Shown here in pieces: positions 39,411-48,980 of a stretch of 63,580 nt of DNA (the first letter of the stretch is position 1; each line of letters begins with the position of its first letter). Source of the DNA: Mesostigma viride (Eukaryota; Streptophyta; Mesostigmatophyceae; Mesostigmatales; Mesostigmataceae); assembly GCA_009746045.1 (NCBI GenBank), contig RPFO01000992.1, forward strand, positions 1 through 63,580. The letters are read 5' to 3'. The translations under genes were made by a program, and so were the position numbers. The notes beneath the pieces are model-generated. The model saw only the letters and a list, made by a program, of their open reading frames with translations, made no database searches and was not told where the DNA came from.

Positions 39411-40278
39411 AGTTCGCTAGAGATGTGACTTCTTCCACCTCCTTCTCCTTTTTCTCGACGACCGGGGCAGGCAGAGCCCGCGGGGGTTTGTCGATAAACG
39501 GGAACGGCTCCTCCTGTTTCGGTCCGATGTCGAGGTCGACCTCCACTCCCGCCCGTCGAGTCCTCTTGCCGCTCCCCCGCGACGAAGCCGTCGACCGATC
39601 CGAGTCCGACCCGGACCCCGAGCCGGCGAACGCGCCCGTCTTGTCCAGGTACTCGAGCCCGCCCTTGGCGTCGATCTCGACCCAGTCGTTGCGGAACTTT
39701 TGCATGACCGGGAAGTAGCGCCGAAACCAGCCTCGATCCCGTTTCATCTCCAAGATGTCGAGCACCTGCTCGCTCCACGTCGTCGGCGGCGAGTACTGCA
39801 CGAAATGGGCCACCTCCAGGTTCAGGATCTCCAATAGCACCTGCACTTGGGGGACGTAGTACTTCGGACACTCGTGCGTGATCTTGCGGCGGAGGGGACA
39901 CTTGATCTCGATCAGGATGCCGTCCGTGGTCACTCGGTCCGGGCTCCCTCCCAGCCAGGGATGCAGCGGATGCGCGATCAGGCCGAACTCGAGACACGTT
40001 TTCCCCGTCACCTTTTCGTACTCGCGCGCGGCGACGTCCTCGTTGTCGTTGCCCCATTTCGTGGCGGCGTTGCCCGCGAAGGCGTAGCGCGAGTCCCCGA
40101 GTTTCTTGCGCAACAGTTTCTCGCGACTCTGGTACGGATTGCAACCGATGGCGGCCGCCAGGTCGGACGCGGTCAGCATCTTGTCGCGGATGGCGAACCA
40201 TTCCGGACTGCGCTGGGGCGGCGTCCGGATCTTGAGCAGTTCCAGGACCGCCGGGTGGACGTAGGTGTTTTTCTCCAT
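39394..40278 (-). CDS. YqaJ/lambda-exonuclease-family viral recombinase nuclease
   Basis: The intact 294-residue frame has RSPEWFAIRDKMLTASDLAA (the usual xxTASxxAAxxG start of YqaJ nucleases), then NEDVAAREYEKVTGK and GSPDRVTTDGILIEIKCPLR with the D...ExK catalytic core. YVPQVQVLLEILNLEVAHFV supplies the conserved QxQ helix. It belongs to the PD-(D/E)xK superfamily and would resect double-stranded DNA ends for recombination or genome packaging. The C-terminus is a low-complexity Ser/Gly/Asp and basic linker. It lies just before the Holliday junction resolvase on the same strand. Confidence 0.85.
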   Translation of the reverse strand: MEKNTYVHPAVLELLKIRTPPQRSPEWFAIRDKMLTASDLAAAIGCNPYQSREKLLRKKLGDSRYAFAGNAATKWGNDNEDVAAREYEKVTGKTCLEFGLIAHPLHPWLGGSPDRVTTDGILIEIKCPLRRKITHECPKYYVPQVQVLLEILNLEVAHFVQYSPPTTWSEQVLDILEMKRDRGWFRRYFPVMQKFRNDWVEIDAKGGLEYLDKTGAFAGSGSGSDSDRSTASSRGSGKRTRRAGVEVDLDIGPKQEEPFPFIDKPPRALPAPVVEKKEKEVEEVTSLANFTFWN

Positions 40279-40333
40279 CGAGAAAAGTGCTCGTTACCCG
40301 TCGGCAAAAAAGAGGACGGTCGCCAAACGCGCG

Positions 40334-40928
40334 TCACAGGGTGACCTCCCTCGTCGCCGGTCGCTCCTCGACCAGTTTCGACAGGCCCTGCAGGAAGGCG
40401 TCGGCGGCGTCGTCCTTCTTGTGGAGGGAGTGGAAGTACTTGACGTGAACGGGGTACTGCTCCAGGATCTTGGCGGTGTGCTCGATGGCGACCTTCTTGT
40501 TGTACCGGTACCGGTTCCTTATATTGCATTCGACCGGGGGGCCCGTGTAGACGTGCAGTTTCCGTGACGGCGATACGAACTCCACTTTCATCTTGGGGAA
40601 CTCGTCCGTGTCGGTTGGACGGTAGAGCAGATGCGTCTCGAAGAAGGACTGGATGACGTGGCTGATCACTTTCATCTTGACGTTGGTCTTGGTCTGCCGC
40701 TCGATGAGGACCTTATCCGCGACGCAGAACGACCCGATGCGACGGAACAGTTCGGCGGGCAGTTTCTTGCACGCCTCTTCGAGAGACGCCGCGTCGAGAT
40801 CGATGACTTCCCAGTTCAGGATCTCGAAGCGGGCGTTTCCGGCGTACTCGTTGGGCGCCCTTCGCAGTGTTGCAGGTGCAGTAGGCTAGGTTGGTGATGC
40901 CGACGTCGAAACTCAGGTAGATCGTCAT
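40334..40928 (-). pseudogene. Holliday junction resolvase, RuvC/poxvirus A22 type (one frameshift)
   Basis: The ATG at 40928 starts MTIYLSFDVGITNLAYC with the first catalytic aspartate. Near 40870 the frame changes by one base into NEYAGNARFEILNWEVIDLD, then VLIERQTKTNVKMKVISHVI (second acidic motif IERQ). It ends KKDDAADAFLQGLSKL with the final catalytic DD pair. All RuvC-fold catalytic carboxylates are visible. It resolves four-way junctions formed during viral replication. It shares a 36-bp AT-rich divergent promoter with the gene at 40965. Confidence 0.85.
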
Positions 40929-40964
40929 ATCGGACGTTATTTTCCGATACTACGATATATAAGA
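40929..40964. promoter_or_regulatory. Bidirectional AT-rich promoter
   Basis: The 36-bp gap between divergent starts contains TTATTTTCCGATACTACG and ATATATAAG, strikingly AT-rich against GC-rich flanks. The TATTTTCCG word also occurs near 58843 and as TTATTTCCGAT near 1575. Confidence 0.45.
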
Positions 40965-41480
40965 ATGATCCCGGTGAACGTGCCTCCCAACGCATTTTCG
41001 TACGCGGACTTTGTGGGCGGGTCGTCGGTCGCGGTGGGCCGTACGACGGACAAACAAGTTGCGGACGGGGCGTTCCCGGTGTACCGCACGTTCCTGTCGG
41101 CCCCGAACCTGGAGGAGGTCCGGAACCGCCTGCGATACTCGCTCAAGATCTCGGTCCCCATCGAGACGCTCGTGCAGAAGGCGCGCATGGTGTACGAATC
41201 CCGACGCGACATCCGCTTGCTCGAGCGGCGGTCGGTGACGCGCGGCAGCTGCGACGACCGGTGGGATCTGCTCGACGAGCTGAACCGCGATCTGATGGCG
41301 AAGATGAGCCGCGAGCGGGAACTCTATTGCAACTCGGACCTGTTCCGCCGACTCGCGAGCGTCGCGCTGGGCGAGGCCAATTTGAGCAGCTTCGTCAACC
41401 CGCTGCAGGAGTACACGGTCGAGTCCCTCCGCAACAACAAGAACAACCCCATCATCATCGACAACATCATGGACCCCTGA
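40965..41480 (+). CDS. Unrecognised viral protein, 171 residues
   Basis: Intact frame from MIPVNVPPNAFSYADFVGGS to NNKNNPIIIDNIMDP. The centre is helical and charged (VYESRRDIRLLERRSVTRGS, LLDELNRDLMAKMSRERELY), ending in an asparagine-rich tail. No transmembrane helix or known motif is visible. The divergent promoter shared with the resolvase suggests linked expression. Confidence 0.6.
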   Translation: MIPVNVPPNAFSYADFVGGSSVAVGRTTDKQVADGAFPVYRTFLSAPNLEEVRNRLRYSLKISVPIETLVQKARMVYESRRDIRLLERRSVTRGSCDDRWDLLDELNRDLMAKMSRERELYCNSDLFRRLASVALGEANLSSFVNPLQEYTVESLRNNKNNPIIIDNIMDP

Positions 41481-41637
41481 GTCGCGCGTGCATCGCGCAC
41501 ATCCGAAATGATCGCGCGGGGTTTTTACACCGACGTCCGGCGAGGACCCACACGGAACAACGACGCTTTCCGATTCGACGCTGATCCGTAAAAAGTCCAT
41601 AAAAAATTGAATCAATTATCGCTCCCCTTTGTAAACA
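41481..41637. other. Intergenic gap
   Basis: A 157-bp gap with an AT-rich stretch (TAAAAAGTCCATAAAAAATTGAATC) just upstream of the ATG at 41638, likely the promoter of the SprT-like gene. No other feature seen. Confidence 0.35.
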
Positions 41638-43412
41638 ATGTCACGATGCACCAGGAAGACGTTGCAGGGGAGACAATGCCTCCACGCCGCGGTCGGAAGG
41701 GGCAAGACTTGCGCCACGCACCTGGCCTGTTCTGCAAGACGGAGGGGCGTGCACGTGGCGAGACAGGGGGGAGGGGGCGCGTGGAATGGACCGCCTCTCC
41801 CGCCCGGCGTGTGGGACTCCCTGCCCACGGACGTCGTCCGGGATATCGCGAAAAGGTCGGGTCAGTTCCTGATCGACCCGCGCGCGATGAAGGCCGGACT
41901 CAGCGGGCTCCGGAAGATCAAAGAGGAACAGGCAAAGCCGTCGATCGAGGAACGCCGTAAGTTACCCCGGTATAACGGGACCGTAGAACAAGACAAGCGG
42001 TACTCGGAACTTGGTGCTCAACTTAAGAAGATCAGTCCGTACTGGGATATGCTGGGTGACAAGCAGAAACTGCTAGGCAAAAACCGGATGCTGCAGGACA
42101 AGATTGACTGGCGGCTTTTCTTGGAGAGGAAGAGGGATCCCGGCGACAAGAAAACGTGGTTCAACCCGAAGACGCAGCGGTTCGAAGAGCCCGACCCGCG
42201 AGTCGAGTTCTTCGAACGCCGCACCGCCGGACTCGACGCGTCCGAGTTTCCCACCAAGGAACAATTCGAGAAGGAATTCGCGCAGTACTTGGAGGAATTG
42301 AAAAAGGGAGACCGCGACCTCTTGGACGAACCCCGCCGTCGTGGCGCGCACTTCGACCGCCGGCCGTCGACGGACATCCGCACGCGAGTGGACAAGACTC
42401 TACCGACCCTAGACGATCTGGAAATACCGATGAAGAACGTCGTGAAGGAACTCGAGCTGCGTCTGGGCAAGAAACGCAACCAGCTCCTCAAGGACGGGAA
42501 GCTGGACCTCACCGACGCGGACCTCGACACGTTCGCGCGCGTACTAAACAAGCACGTGTTCGGAGGCGCCATGCCGGACGACGTCGTGTTCGAATTCCCC
42601 TCCCAGGACATCGTCAAAACACTGGACAGCAGATTCCTGGGAGTGACACTCGACTCGGAAAGTATATAGGACTGAACCATGGTACTTTCGAAAAAGACTT
42701 TAATAAGGCTCTGAACAATCCGAAAATATCATATCGCATTGACAGCATGAAGCCAGAGTCCCAGATGGAAGCGATCGCGCGAGTCGTAGGACACGAAATG
42801 GTGCATTCCGCGATGGATCATTTTGCCAAGGATAAGCGCGGCGATCGCGTCAAGGAGATCAAATACGATTACCACGGTCCCGTATTCGAGAAGCTCAACC
42901 GTCTATGGCTGGGGACCAATAACAACGACACCTCTGAGGTTTATGCCGACATGACTCGCGAGCAATTGGAGGAGAAACGAATGAAAGATCGACGACACAA
43001 AATGCAATGGAATCCCTCGTACAAGGGAACGATGAACACGAAAGAGTATTTGGATCATGTCGAGCGGGAAGACAAGGAATACTACGCGGGGCTGCCGCTC
43101 AAAGAGGCGCGTGATAGGCACAAGGCGCGGAAGGAAGAGCGCGAGAAGAATCGTCCGGCGGAGACGTACGAAGAGCGGTACGGCGACGAGTGGTGGTACG
43201 GCATGGCCAAGGACAGGTTCGACAATATGGAGTACAAGGGGACGGACGGATACCACGACGCCGTGGACAAGTCGGACGACGAAGCGGAGGAATGGCACGA
43301 CGCGCCCGCCGGTCAGCGAAGGGTCCGTCGGGCGCGTTCCATGGGGCTTCAAAAAAAACGCCGCCCCGTACGAGAACCATCCCGATGGCATCGAACAACG
43401 GTAAGTTCATGA
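41638..43412 (+). pseudogene. SprT-like metalloprotease with N-terminal Cys/His motif (one frameshift)
   Basis: The N-terminus RCTRKTLQGRQCLHAAVGRG...TCATH repeats the small zinc-type module seen at 23116. A long charged region follows. The core SprT-like segment begins FARVLNKHVFGGAMPDDVVF. Near 42665 the frame shifts, and the catalytic helix then reads ARVVGHEMVHSAMDHF (HExxH) with a third His in KYDYHGPVFEKL. SprT/Spartan proteases cut proteins crosslinked to DNA. The C-terminal ~150 residues are very charged and low-complexity, and overlap the start of the next gene at 43385. The exact end is uncertain because another frameshift near the end is possible. Confidence 0.7.
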
Positions 43413-44163
43413 ACGTCTCGGTCGGCGCTCCCATCATCCTCTCCGAGGAGGAACACGCGCGGTTCCAGGCGACCGGCGTGATGCCCGATCGCGGCGAGGA
43501 GTCCGCGCCGCCCCCGCCCGTCGCGGCGGAAGAGCCCGTCCCCTCGTCCGAAGAATCCAAGCGTCTGGTCATCGAACCCGACCTGACTCTGCCCGTCTCC
43601 TCCGCCCCGTCCAAGTCGGCCGCCACCGCCGCCGCCACGGCCGAGGAGCTCGAGGAGGGCGAGATCCCGCCGGTCCCCAGGCGGAAGGTCGAGGCGAAGG
43701 AGGACCCCGAGTCCATCCACGTCAAGGGACAAAAGTTCGCGGTCGTCAGTGTGGTCGTGCCCCCGCGCTCGGACCACTTGGCGCTCAAACTCCGCGGGTC
43801 GTTCGACGACATGGCCGAGGCCGAGAAACACGCCGAGGAGATCATGAAGGCGGACCCCGACTTCGACATCTTCGTCGTGTCCATGTACAATTGGATCGTC
43901 CTCCCGCTGCCGGACGACATCCGTGCCGGCGTCAAGCACCGATACACCGACGAGCGGCTCGACAGGATCATGGGGAAGTACCACGAGGACCGGCTCAAGT
44001 CGAAGGAGTTTAACCAGGACCGCATCCGGGCCAGCAAAGAGCCGGCGCCAAGGGCGAGGCAGGGCCCGTGCAGGAAGGCGCCGTACCGACCGAGATCGTG
44101 CTCGAGGGCGGGCAGCCGACGTTCGAGGTGGTCGAGCACCTCCCGGACGCCGCGGCCGCGTAA
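43385..44163 (+). pseudogene. DUF5832-family conserved giant-virus protein (C-terminal frameshift)
   Basis: After a Ser/Ala/Glu-rich N-terminal half, the conserved block runs FAVVSVVVPPRSDHLALKLR, then GSFDDMAEAEKHAEEIMKAD and PDFDIFVVSMYNWIVLPLPD. That pattern is typical of DUF5832 in giant viruses (F-V-V-S-F...HxALKIRG...DPxFDIYVxxMYxWxxxPP). Near 44040 a one-base shift is needed to continue into TEIVLEGGQPTFEVVEHLPD and the stop at 44161-44163. Function unknown. Confidence 0.7.
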
Positions 44164-44189
44164 TTTTTTCGTCTCCTATTTCGTATAGC

Positions 44190-44798
44190 ATGGATTCGCT
44201 CGTGGGATCTGTACAGACGATCGGCAAGGTCGCGATGATCGGGTCGTCGGTCCTCGGGATCGTGGTCGGCACCGCGCTCCTGGCGGGGGGCACGGTGCTC
44301 TTCCTCCGGAGGAAGAAGTACGTCCAGGGCACCGCGCGCGTCACGCTCGTCCACAAGGCCGACGCGGCGGACAAGTCCGAGAACCCGAAGCTGAAGTGCG
44401 AGGAGGTCGTGAAGACGGTCACGAGCAACAACAGCCGCACGAAGGGCACGTGGACCGGGGGGCAGTCCACGACCACCACGACGTCCTCCACGAGTACGAT
44501 CAAGACGTGGAGGTGTCTCGTCGACGTCGTGTTCACGCACGAAGGGAAGGAGCACGGCGCCAAGATGTTCGTCGAGGGCGAGAAGCAGGCGAAGGCGGGA
44601 GACGAGGTGAAGGTCGAATGGGAGCCCGCGGATCCCGTCGGGACCCTCCGTCAATGCTGCGTGGGTCCCTTCGCGAAGTACCTCAGCCTCGGCATGGCCG
44701 GCGTGGGGCTCGTGTTTTTGATAGGTAGCGTCGTGATGATCTTGTTGAGGAATAACAAGGCCGCGCAGACGTTCGGCGGCGTGCAGGCCTTATTCTAA
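44190..44798 (+). CDS. Two-transmembrane protein with extravirion/lumenal beta domain (DUF3592-like)
   Basis: The intact 202-residue frame has an N-terminal helix (VAMIGSSVLGIVVGTALLAG), then a ~110-residue soluble domain rich in Thr/Ser and beta strands with several cysteines (KCEEVV, WRCLVDVVF, LRQCCVG). A C-terminal helix follows (LGMAGVGLVFLIGSVVMILL). The layout resembles DUF3592-like two-helix proteins. It starts right after a TTCGTATAG AT island. The 3' end overlaps the convergent gene by 4 bp. Confidence 0.55.
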   Translation: MDSLVGSVQTIGKVAMIGSSVLGIVVGTALLAGGTVLFLRRKKYVQGTARVTLVHKADAADKSENPKLKCEEVVKTVTSNNSRTKGTWTGGQSTTTTTSSTSTIKTWRCLVDVVFTHEGKEHGAKMFVEGEKQAKAGDEVKVEWEPADPVGTLRQCCVGPFAKYLSLGMAGVGLVFLIGSVVMILLRNNKAAQTFGGVQALF

Positions 44799-45295
44799 AC
44801 CACCTCTCGACCGCCGGACGTGGCGACGCACGCACACGCGTCTTCGCCCGTAGGGAGAAGTCCGTACGGTAAATTACACACCCGACAACGGGCGGGACGT
44901 ATTGCATTATAATCTAATCGACCGCACAACGCGTTTGTCCACATGTTCTTTGGAAACTTGAGCAAGCTCGCGATGTCGTCCGACGTGAACGGGATCGTCT
45001 TGGTCGCGTGCTCGTCGTCGTCGAACGTCTTCAGTAGCAGCACGTCCTTTTCCACGTCCTCGGCCAGCATGAGCGAGGCCGTGTAGTTGAAGTCGGTGCG
45101 CGAGTCGCCCGAAAAGTACACGCCCACCGACCGGCCGCGGTACGGCAGATCACCTGGCGGACTCAGGATGTCGTACAACACGGGATCTTGCAACACTTCG
45201 CGAATCCGCGCGAACGAGTATTCGACCGGGACGCTCACGATCAAGAGGCCCGGTCCGCCGCGCGGCAACAACACGGCGTTCGACGTATCCGCCAT
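44795..45295 (-). CDS. Unrecognised viral protein with C-terminal Cys cluster
   Basis: From the ATG at 45295 (MADTSNAVLLPRGGPGLLIV) the intact 166-residue frame ends with ARCRVCNLPYGLLP...DACACVA, a possible C-x2-C...C-x-C zinc site. The middle is alpha/beta. The ATG is preferred over the longer open frame because the AT-rich divergent promoter (45296-45329) lies directly upstream of it. Confidence 0.55.
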   Translation of the reverse strand: MADTSNAVLLPRGGPGLLIVSVPVEYSFARIREVLQDPVLYDILSPPGDLPYRGRSVGVYFSGDSRTDFNYTASLMLAEDVEKDVLLLKTFDDDEHATKTIPFTSDDIASLLKFPKNMWTNALCGRLDYNAIRPARCRVCNLPYGLLPTGEDACACVATSGGREVV

Positions 45296-45329
45296 CACTT
45301 TTCCGCGCGTATAGTATCGACATAAATAG
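45296..45329. promoter_or_regulatory. Bidirectional AT-rich promoter
   Basis: This 34-bp gap between divergent starts contains GTATAGTATCGACATAAATAG. Its GTATA core fits the pattern seen before many viral genes in this window. Confidence 0.45.
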
Positions 45330-45728
45330 ATGGAGAGATTTACCGCGTCGTCCGCGTACGATCTCGTGAAAGCGTCGCAAGCGGGGAAGCGGATGGTCGA
45401 GCACAAGATATCGAAGGCGCTAGAGACGTGCATCCGTTCCGCGTCGTCGCAGGGCCAGACGTCCCTCCTCTACACCGTGCCCACCTATCAGTTCGGCCTC
45501 CCCATCTATGATGTCGATCATGTGGTGAGAAAAGTGGGAAAGAATCTCGTGCGCAAAGGGTTTCGCGTGAAATTGGTTGGTCAAAATCATTTATACATCG
45601 AGTGGGGTCCCACCAAACAAAAGAAGAAACCTACTTCTACCACTACGGGCCCCATCGCCGCTCCGACCCAGGCGGCCATCGACGCGACTCGGCGCGTCCG
45701 GTTCCAGCTAGCCAAGGGCGGACGGTGA
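45330..45728 (+). CDS. Small conserved giant-virus protein (DUF5759-like)
   Basis: The intact 132-residue product has TVPTYQFGLPIYDVDHVVRK followed by VGKNLVRKGFRVKLVGQNHL and YIEWGP. The pattern Y-D-V...V...L...GF.V.....L.I.W is, as I recall it, that of a small alpha/beta family widespread in giant viruses (DUF5759-like). The C-terminus is polar and basic. Function unknown. Confidence 0.55.
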   Translation: MERFTASSAYDLVKASQAGKRMVEHKISKALETCIRSASSQGQTSLLYTVPTYQFGLPIYDVDHVVRKVGKNLVRKGFRVKLVGQNHLYIEWGPTKQKKKPTSTTTGPIAAPTQAAIDATRRVRFQLAKGGR

Positions 45729-46001
45729 GGACCGCACGGCGATCTCGATCATCCAAAGGAGGAGGAATCCCAGGAGAACGGAATTGGCCACCTCGAGCAT
45801 CCCTTCCGGCGTCTGTCTCGGAACGCCTACCCTACAAAAGGCCTGGTTCGCGTACTCGCACGCCCCTCGCGTGGCCCCCGCCGGCTCCCACGCGTTCACG
45901 CCGCCCCACTCGCCGACGGGAGGGGGGTACACGGGCGCCTTGGGGGCGTACGCCAGTCGGGGGCGTGACCAATGAGGATGCGCGACCAACACGGACGTCA
46001 T
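45708..46001 (-). CDS. Small tail-anchored membrane protein
   Basis: The ATG at 46001 follows GCTAGTATACCT, a GTATA-type island. The 97-residue product is Pro/Gly/Tyr-rich, with cysteines near residue 48-56, and ends in one transmembrane helix (VANSVLLGFLLLWMIEIAV). The open frame extends far upstream only as an antisense or shifted shadow of the helicase. The 3' end overlaps the convergent gene by about 20 bp. Confidence 0.5.
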   Translation of the reverse strand: MTSVLVAHPHWSRPRLAYAPKAPVYPPPVGEWGGVNAWEPAGATRGACEYANQAFCRVGVPRQTPEGMLEVANSVLLGFLLLWMIEIAVRSSPSALG

Positions 46002-46030
46002 AGGTATACTAGCAGACAAACACGAAAAAA

Positions 46031-48235
46031 TCAGACGTCGGCGGGAGGCTCGGACGCGTTGTCGTTCTCGAAGTCCACGCCGTACAGGTAGAACGCCTTC
46101 TTCTTCTGGACGCGGCCGTTCGCCGGGTCCTGGTCCACCGGGTACACCTTCCACACCTTCTCGAACACGAGTTTGAGCTTGAAATCCTTGAACACGTGGT
46201 TGTAGAAATCCTCCTCGAAGACGATCCGCGAGCGAGGGTCGCGCTGGCGGTTCCAGTCGAGGAACCGCTTCTGGAACTCCTCCCAGGGGCAGTAGTTGTG
46301 TTCGACGTCCACCTCCACCCACGACACGTGGTTGAGGAACGTGTACAGCGGGTTGGACGCCTCCTGCGCCCGGCGCTGGCAATCCGCGAACCACTCCGGA
46401 AGGTGCTCGATCAGCTGGTCCGTCCCCACCTTCCGCACGAGCGCCTGGTACGCGCGGTTCCCCTTGACGATCACCCTTGCGATGTTCGACGAGATCTTGT
46501 CGTCCAGATTCACGTCCGCCTTCCCGCGGGGCTTGTTGTCGAACGGGAACAGGATGACTCGACGCGCCACCTGGCCCGCGTTGTCCCCCGACGCGAACAT
46601 GCGGTTGCCCGCGCGATGAAGGGCGCGGTCCACGGCTTGACGGCCGCGTCCTTGTGCTTGCCGGCAGGTTCATGCACTCCCCGCTCACGAGCGACAGCCA
46701 GTCCGACTGCGCCAGGTTGAACTTGTCATTCAGCTCGTAACTGTACACGACCAGCTTGTCCTTGAGCTGCGACAGGCCGAACATCGGCTCGATCGTGTTC
46801 GACAGCACGCCCGCCTCGCGACCGTAGATGAAGTCCATGATGCGGACGAGCGTCGACTTGCCGGACCCGGCGATCCCCTTGAGGAAGACCATGCACTCAA
46901 ACTTGTCCGACTCGCGGAGGTAGTACAGCATGCGGCCCACCGCCAGCGCCCAGAACGGCCGCTGCACGTTGTCCGGGTAGTCCTGGTCGTCCAGGATCTT
47001 CTTCACGGCGTCCGTCTCGATGTCCATCCACTCCCCTCGTCGAAGTCGCCCTTGAACCGCCCGGGCTCGAACAGCGACTCGTCCATGTCGATGTTCTCGA
47101 AGTACCGCACCGCGCCCACGTCGTCCGGCAGGTCCGTCGCAGGGTACGGGAACCACTGGTCCGTGTCGCACTTGTAGATCCCGTTCCGGAACGCGAACAC
47201 GTGGCGGTCGCGGGGACGGATCTGGAACGCGAAACTGTTGCGTTTGGACCCGTCCGCGATCCACTCCGTGATCCGCTTGCGCGCGCCGTCTTTGGACCCG
47301 AGTCCCCACGCCGATGTGCGCGGGAAATCGCACTCCTCCGACACCCACTCGGACAGCGTGCACCACTTGGTCCAGTAGTGCGTGTCGTGCCCCTCGGGCG
47401 TGCGCTGGCACTTGTACACGCTGTCGTCGTCGCCCTCGCCTCTCCGCAGCTTCTGGACGACCCATCGCGTGGTCAGCAGGATGATCAGCGATTGAAAGTT
47501 GTCCAATTTCGTGGGCAGCGCCAGCGCCTTCGCGATGAGTTCGGGGAGCGAGCCCAGCTCCTTGGCCGACATCCGGCTCTTCATCGCGCACGACGCCGTC
47601 TCCACGGTCGTGTACAGCCGCCAGATGCACGTCTGGATCGCCGGCTTGAGTTCCACCATCCCCCGGTCCTCCGCCTGTCCGCAGATCGCCAGCACGCGGG
47701 ACAGCGCGCGGACGTACCGCGTGTCCACGTTCGCGTACAGGTCCACGGCGCCCGGGGCGTCGATGCGAGACAGACACGCGGCCAGGAGAGAGATCGGGTC
47801 CGCGTGCGCCTCGCGAGACGCCAGGTGGAAGACGTCGGCCATGATGTCGCCCATGGAGGCGTTCGCCACGGCCGCCTCCGCCAACGCCGCGATGTCCATG
47901 ATGCGGTCGTTGCTCGCCGACTTCAGCTGCGACACGAACCCGAGGACGTCAGGGTTGCCCCCGATCTCCTTGCGGAATTCGATGCGGTCGTCCTCGGGGA
48001 TGGGCGTCGGTCCCGCCGCGTCCTCCCCGGTCATCTGACTCGCCGGAGCCGGACAAACGTCTTCGTCGGCCTCGCCCTCCTCCCCCCCTCGCTCCTCCGC
48101 ATCCTCCTGCTCCTCGTCGCTGCTGCAGGCCCCCGCCTCGTCGTCGACCAACCGGCTCCTCTTCGCGGGGCGTTCCGCCATGATGAACGCCCCTCCCACA
48201 GTGGCCTCGGACCGCGAGCGAGCCTTTTTGGTCAT
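46031..48235 (-). pseudogene. D5-type SF3 helicase (at least three frameshifts)
   Basis: The D5 helicase unwinds DNA at giant-virus replication forks. The first part (48235 to ~47030) has an acidic, Lys-poor N-terminus and the D5_N-like region KDGARKRITEWIADGSKRNS ... FAFRNGIYKCDTDQWFPYP. A shift near 47030 enters WMDIETDAVKKILDDQDYPD and the SF3 ATPase, with Walker A FLKGIAGSGKSTLV, Walker B-like LVVYSYELND and motif C-like SLVSGECMN. Two closely spaced shifts near 46660-46600 lead through AAVKPWTAPFIA to GNRMFASGDNAGQVARRVIL, the arginine-finger motif. The gene ends at 46031. It has no fused primase domain; the primase is separate at 25299. The start at 48235 is chosen because GTCTATATCATACC lies just before it. 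Confidence 0.85.
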
Positions 48236-48343
48236 GACGGGTATGATATAGACCCACAAAAATCTGAGAATGAAAACGAGCCGTCGGATCGCGACGACAC
48301 GACATGATTCGATTATTATCGTGGATATGACTGTACAACCGAC

Positions 48344-48649
48344 ATGGATCGTGACGTCGCCAAGAGCGCACTGACGTCCATCTGTTCTATCTTTAGCGTC
48401 ATGGGGGGGTACGTCCTGCTAGAAGATTTCAACCCGAGCGACACGTGGTTCAAGGCCCTGACGGTCTTCTCGATCGCGTACGTCGCGTCGGAACGAGTGG
48501 ACATGTCGGCGTTGGCCACCGCCGTGTACTTCCTAGTATCCATCCTCGTCCCGGGCAAGGGCATCGAACTAGAATCGTTTCTAGCGACCGACGTCGGAAA
48601 AGCGTCCGTCCTGACGGACAAACGACCCTTCGATCAGCGAAACGCGTGA
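48344..48649 (+). CDS. Small multi-helix membrane protein
   Basis: The 101-residue intact frame contains three hydrophobic segments (ALTSICSIFSVMGGYVLLE, FKALTVFSIAYVASE, LATAVYFLVSILVPG). An AT-rich stretch (GATTATTATCGTGGATATG) precedes it. Its end overlaps the convergent 3' end of the RING gene by 16 bp. No family recognised. Confidence 0.5.
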   Translation: MDRDVAKSALTSICSIFSVMGGYVLLEDFNPSDTWFKALTVFSIAYVASERVDMSALATAVYFLVSILVPGKGIELESFLATDVGKASVLTDKRPFDQRNA

Positions 48650-48941
48650 CAACACGTGGGTCTCTTGAAAATCAGCACCGTCGTCCACACCTCCTTCTCG
48701 AAGGTCATGGACGCGTTCGCCATCTTCGCCGAGGTCTGACGCGTCATCGCGTCGCGGACCTTCCGCAAGTTGGATTCGTACGCGCCGATGCAGCTCTCGA
48801 ACATCTTGCGCGCCTCCTCCCTCCACTCCTCGAAGGTCGCAAAGTCGCCCGTGCGGATGCCGTTGTAATCCAAGTAGCCCGAGCGCCGCGCAACAAAGTG
48901 AAGGGGGTACTTGCGCAACATGCGACGGGCCATCTCCAAGT
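48634..48941 (-). pseudogene. C-terminal tail of the RING/TRAF-finger gene, cut off by a transposon
   Basis: Reads LEMARRMLRKYPLHFVARRS ... TWRE-type helical sequence ... KRPTCCHAF and stops at 48634. At its 5' side it meets the TA target duplication (48942-48943) and the inverted end of the 5.3-kb element. Removing the element and one TA joins KRTKSC of the upstream piece (54222 onward) to NLEMARRM in frame, so this is the natural C-terminus of that gene and not a separate one. Confidence 0.8.
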
Positions 48942-48943
48942 TA

Positions 48944-48980
48944 CAGTACCAACCCGCGGTAACGCAACTAGTTACGCAAC
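48944..48980. repeat. Left 37-bp terminal inverted repeat
   Basis: Identical to the reverse complement of 54183-54219. It contains an internal palindrome (GTAACGCAACTAGTTACGCA) that could itself fold. Confidence 0.9.

Noticed and set aside
43190-44188. Second long frame across the SprT/DUF5832 junction
   Set aside because: Its first part is antisense-type low complexity; only the portion from the ATG at 43385 matches the DUF5832 pattern.
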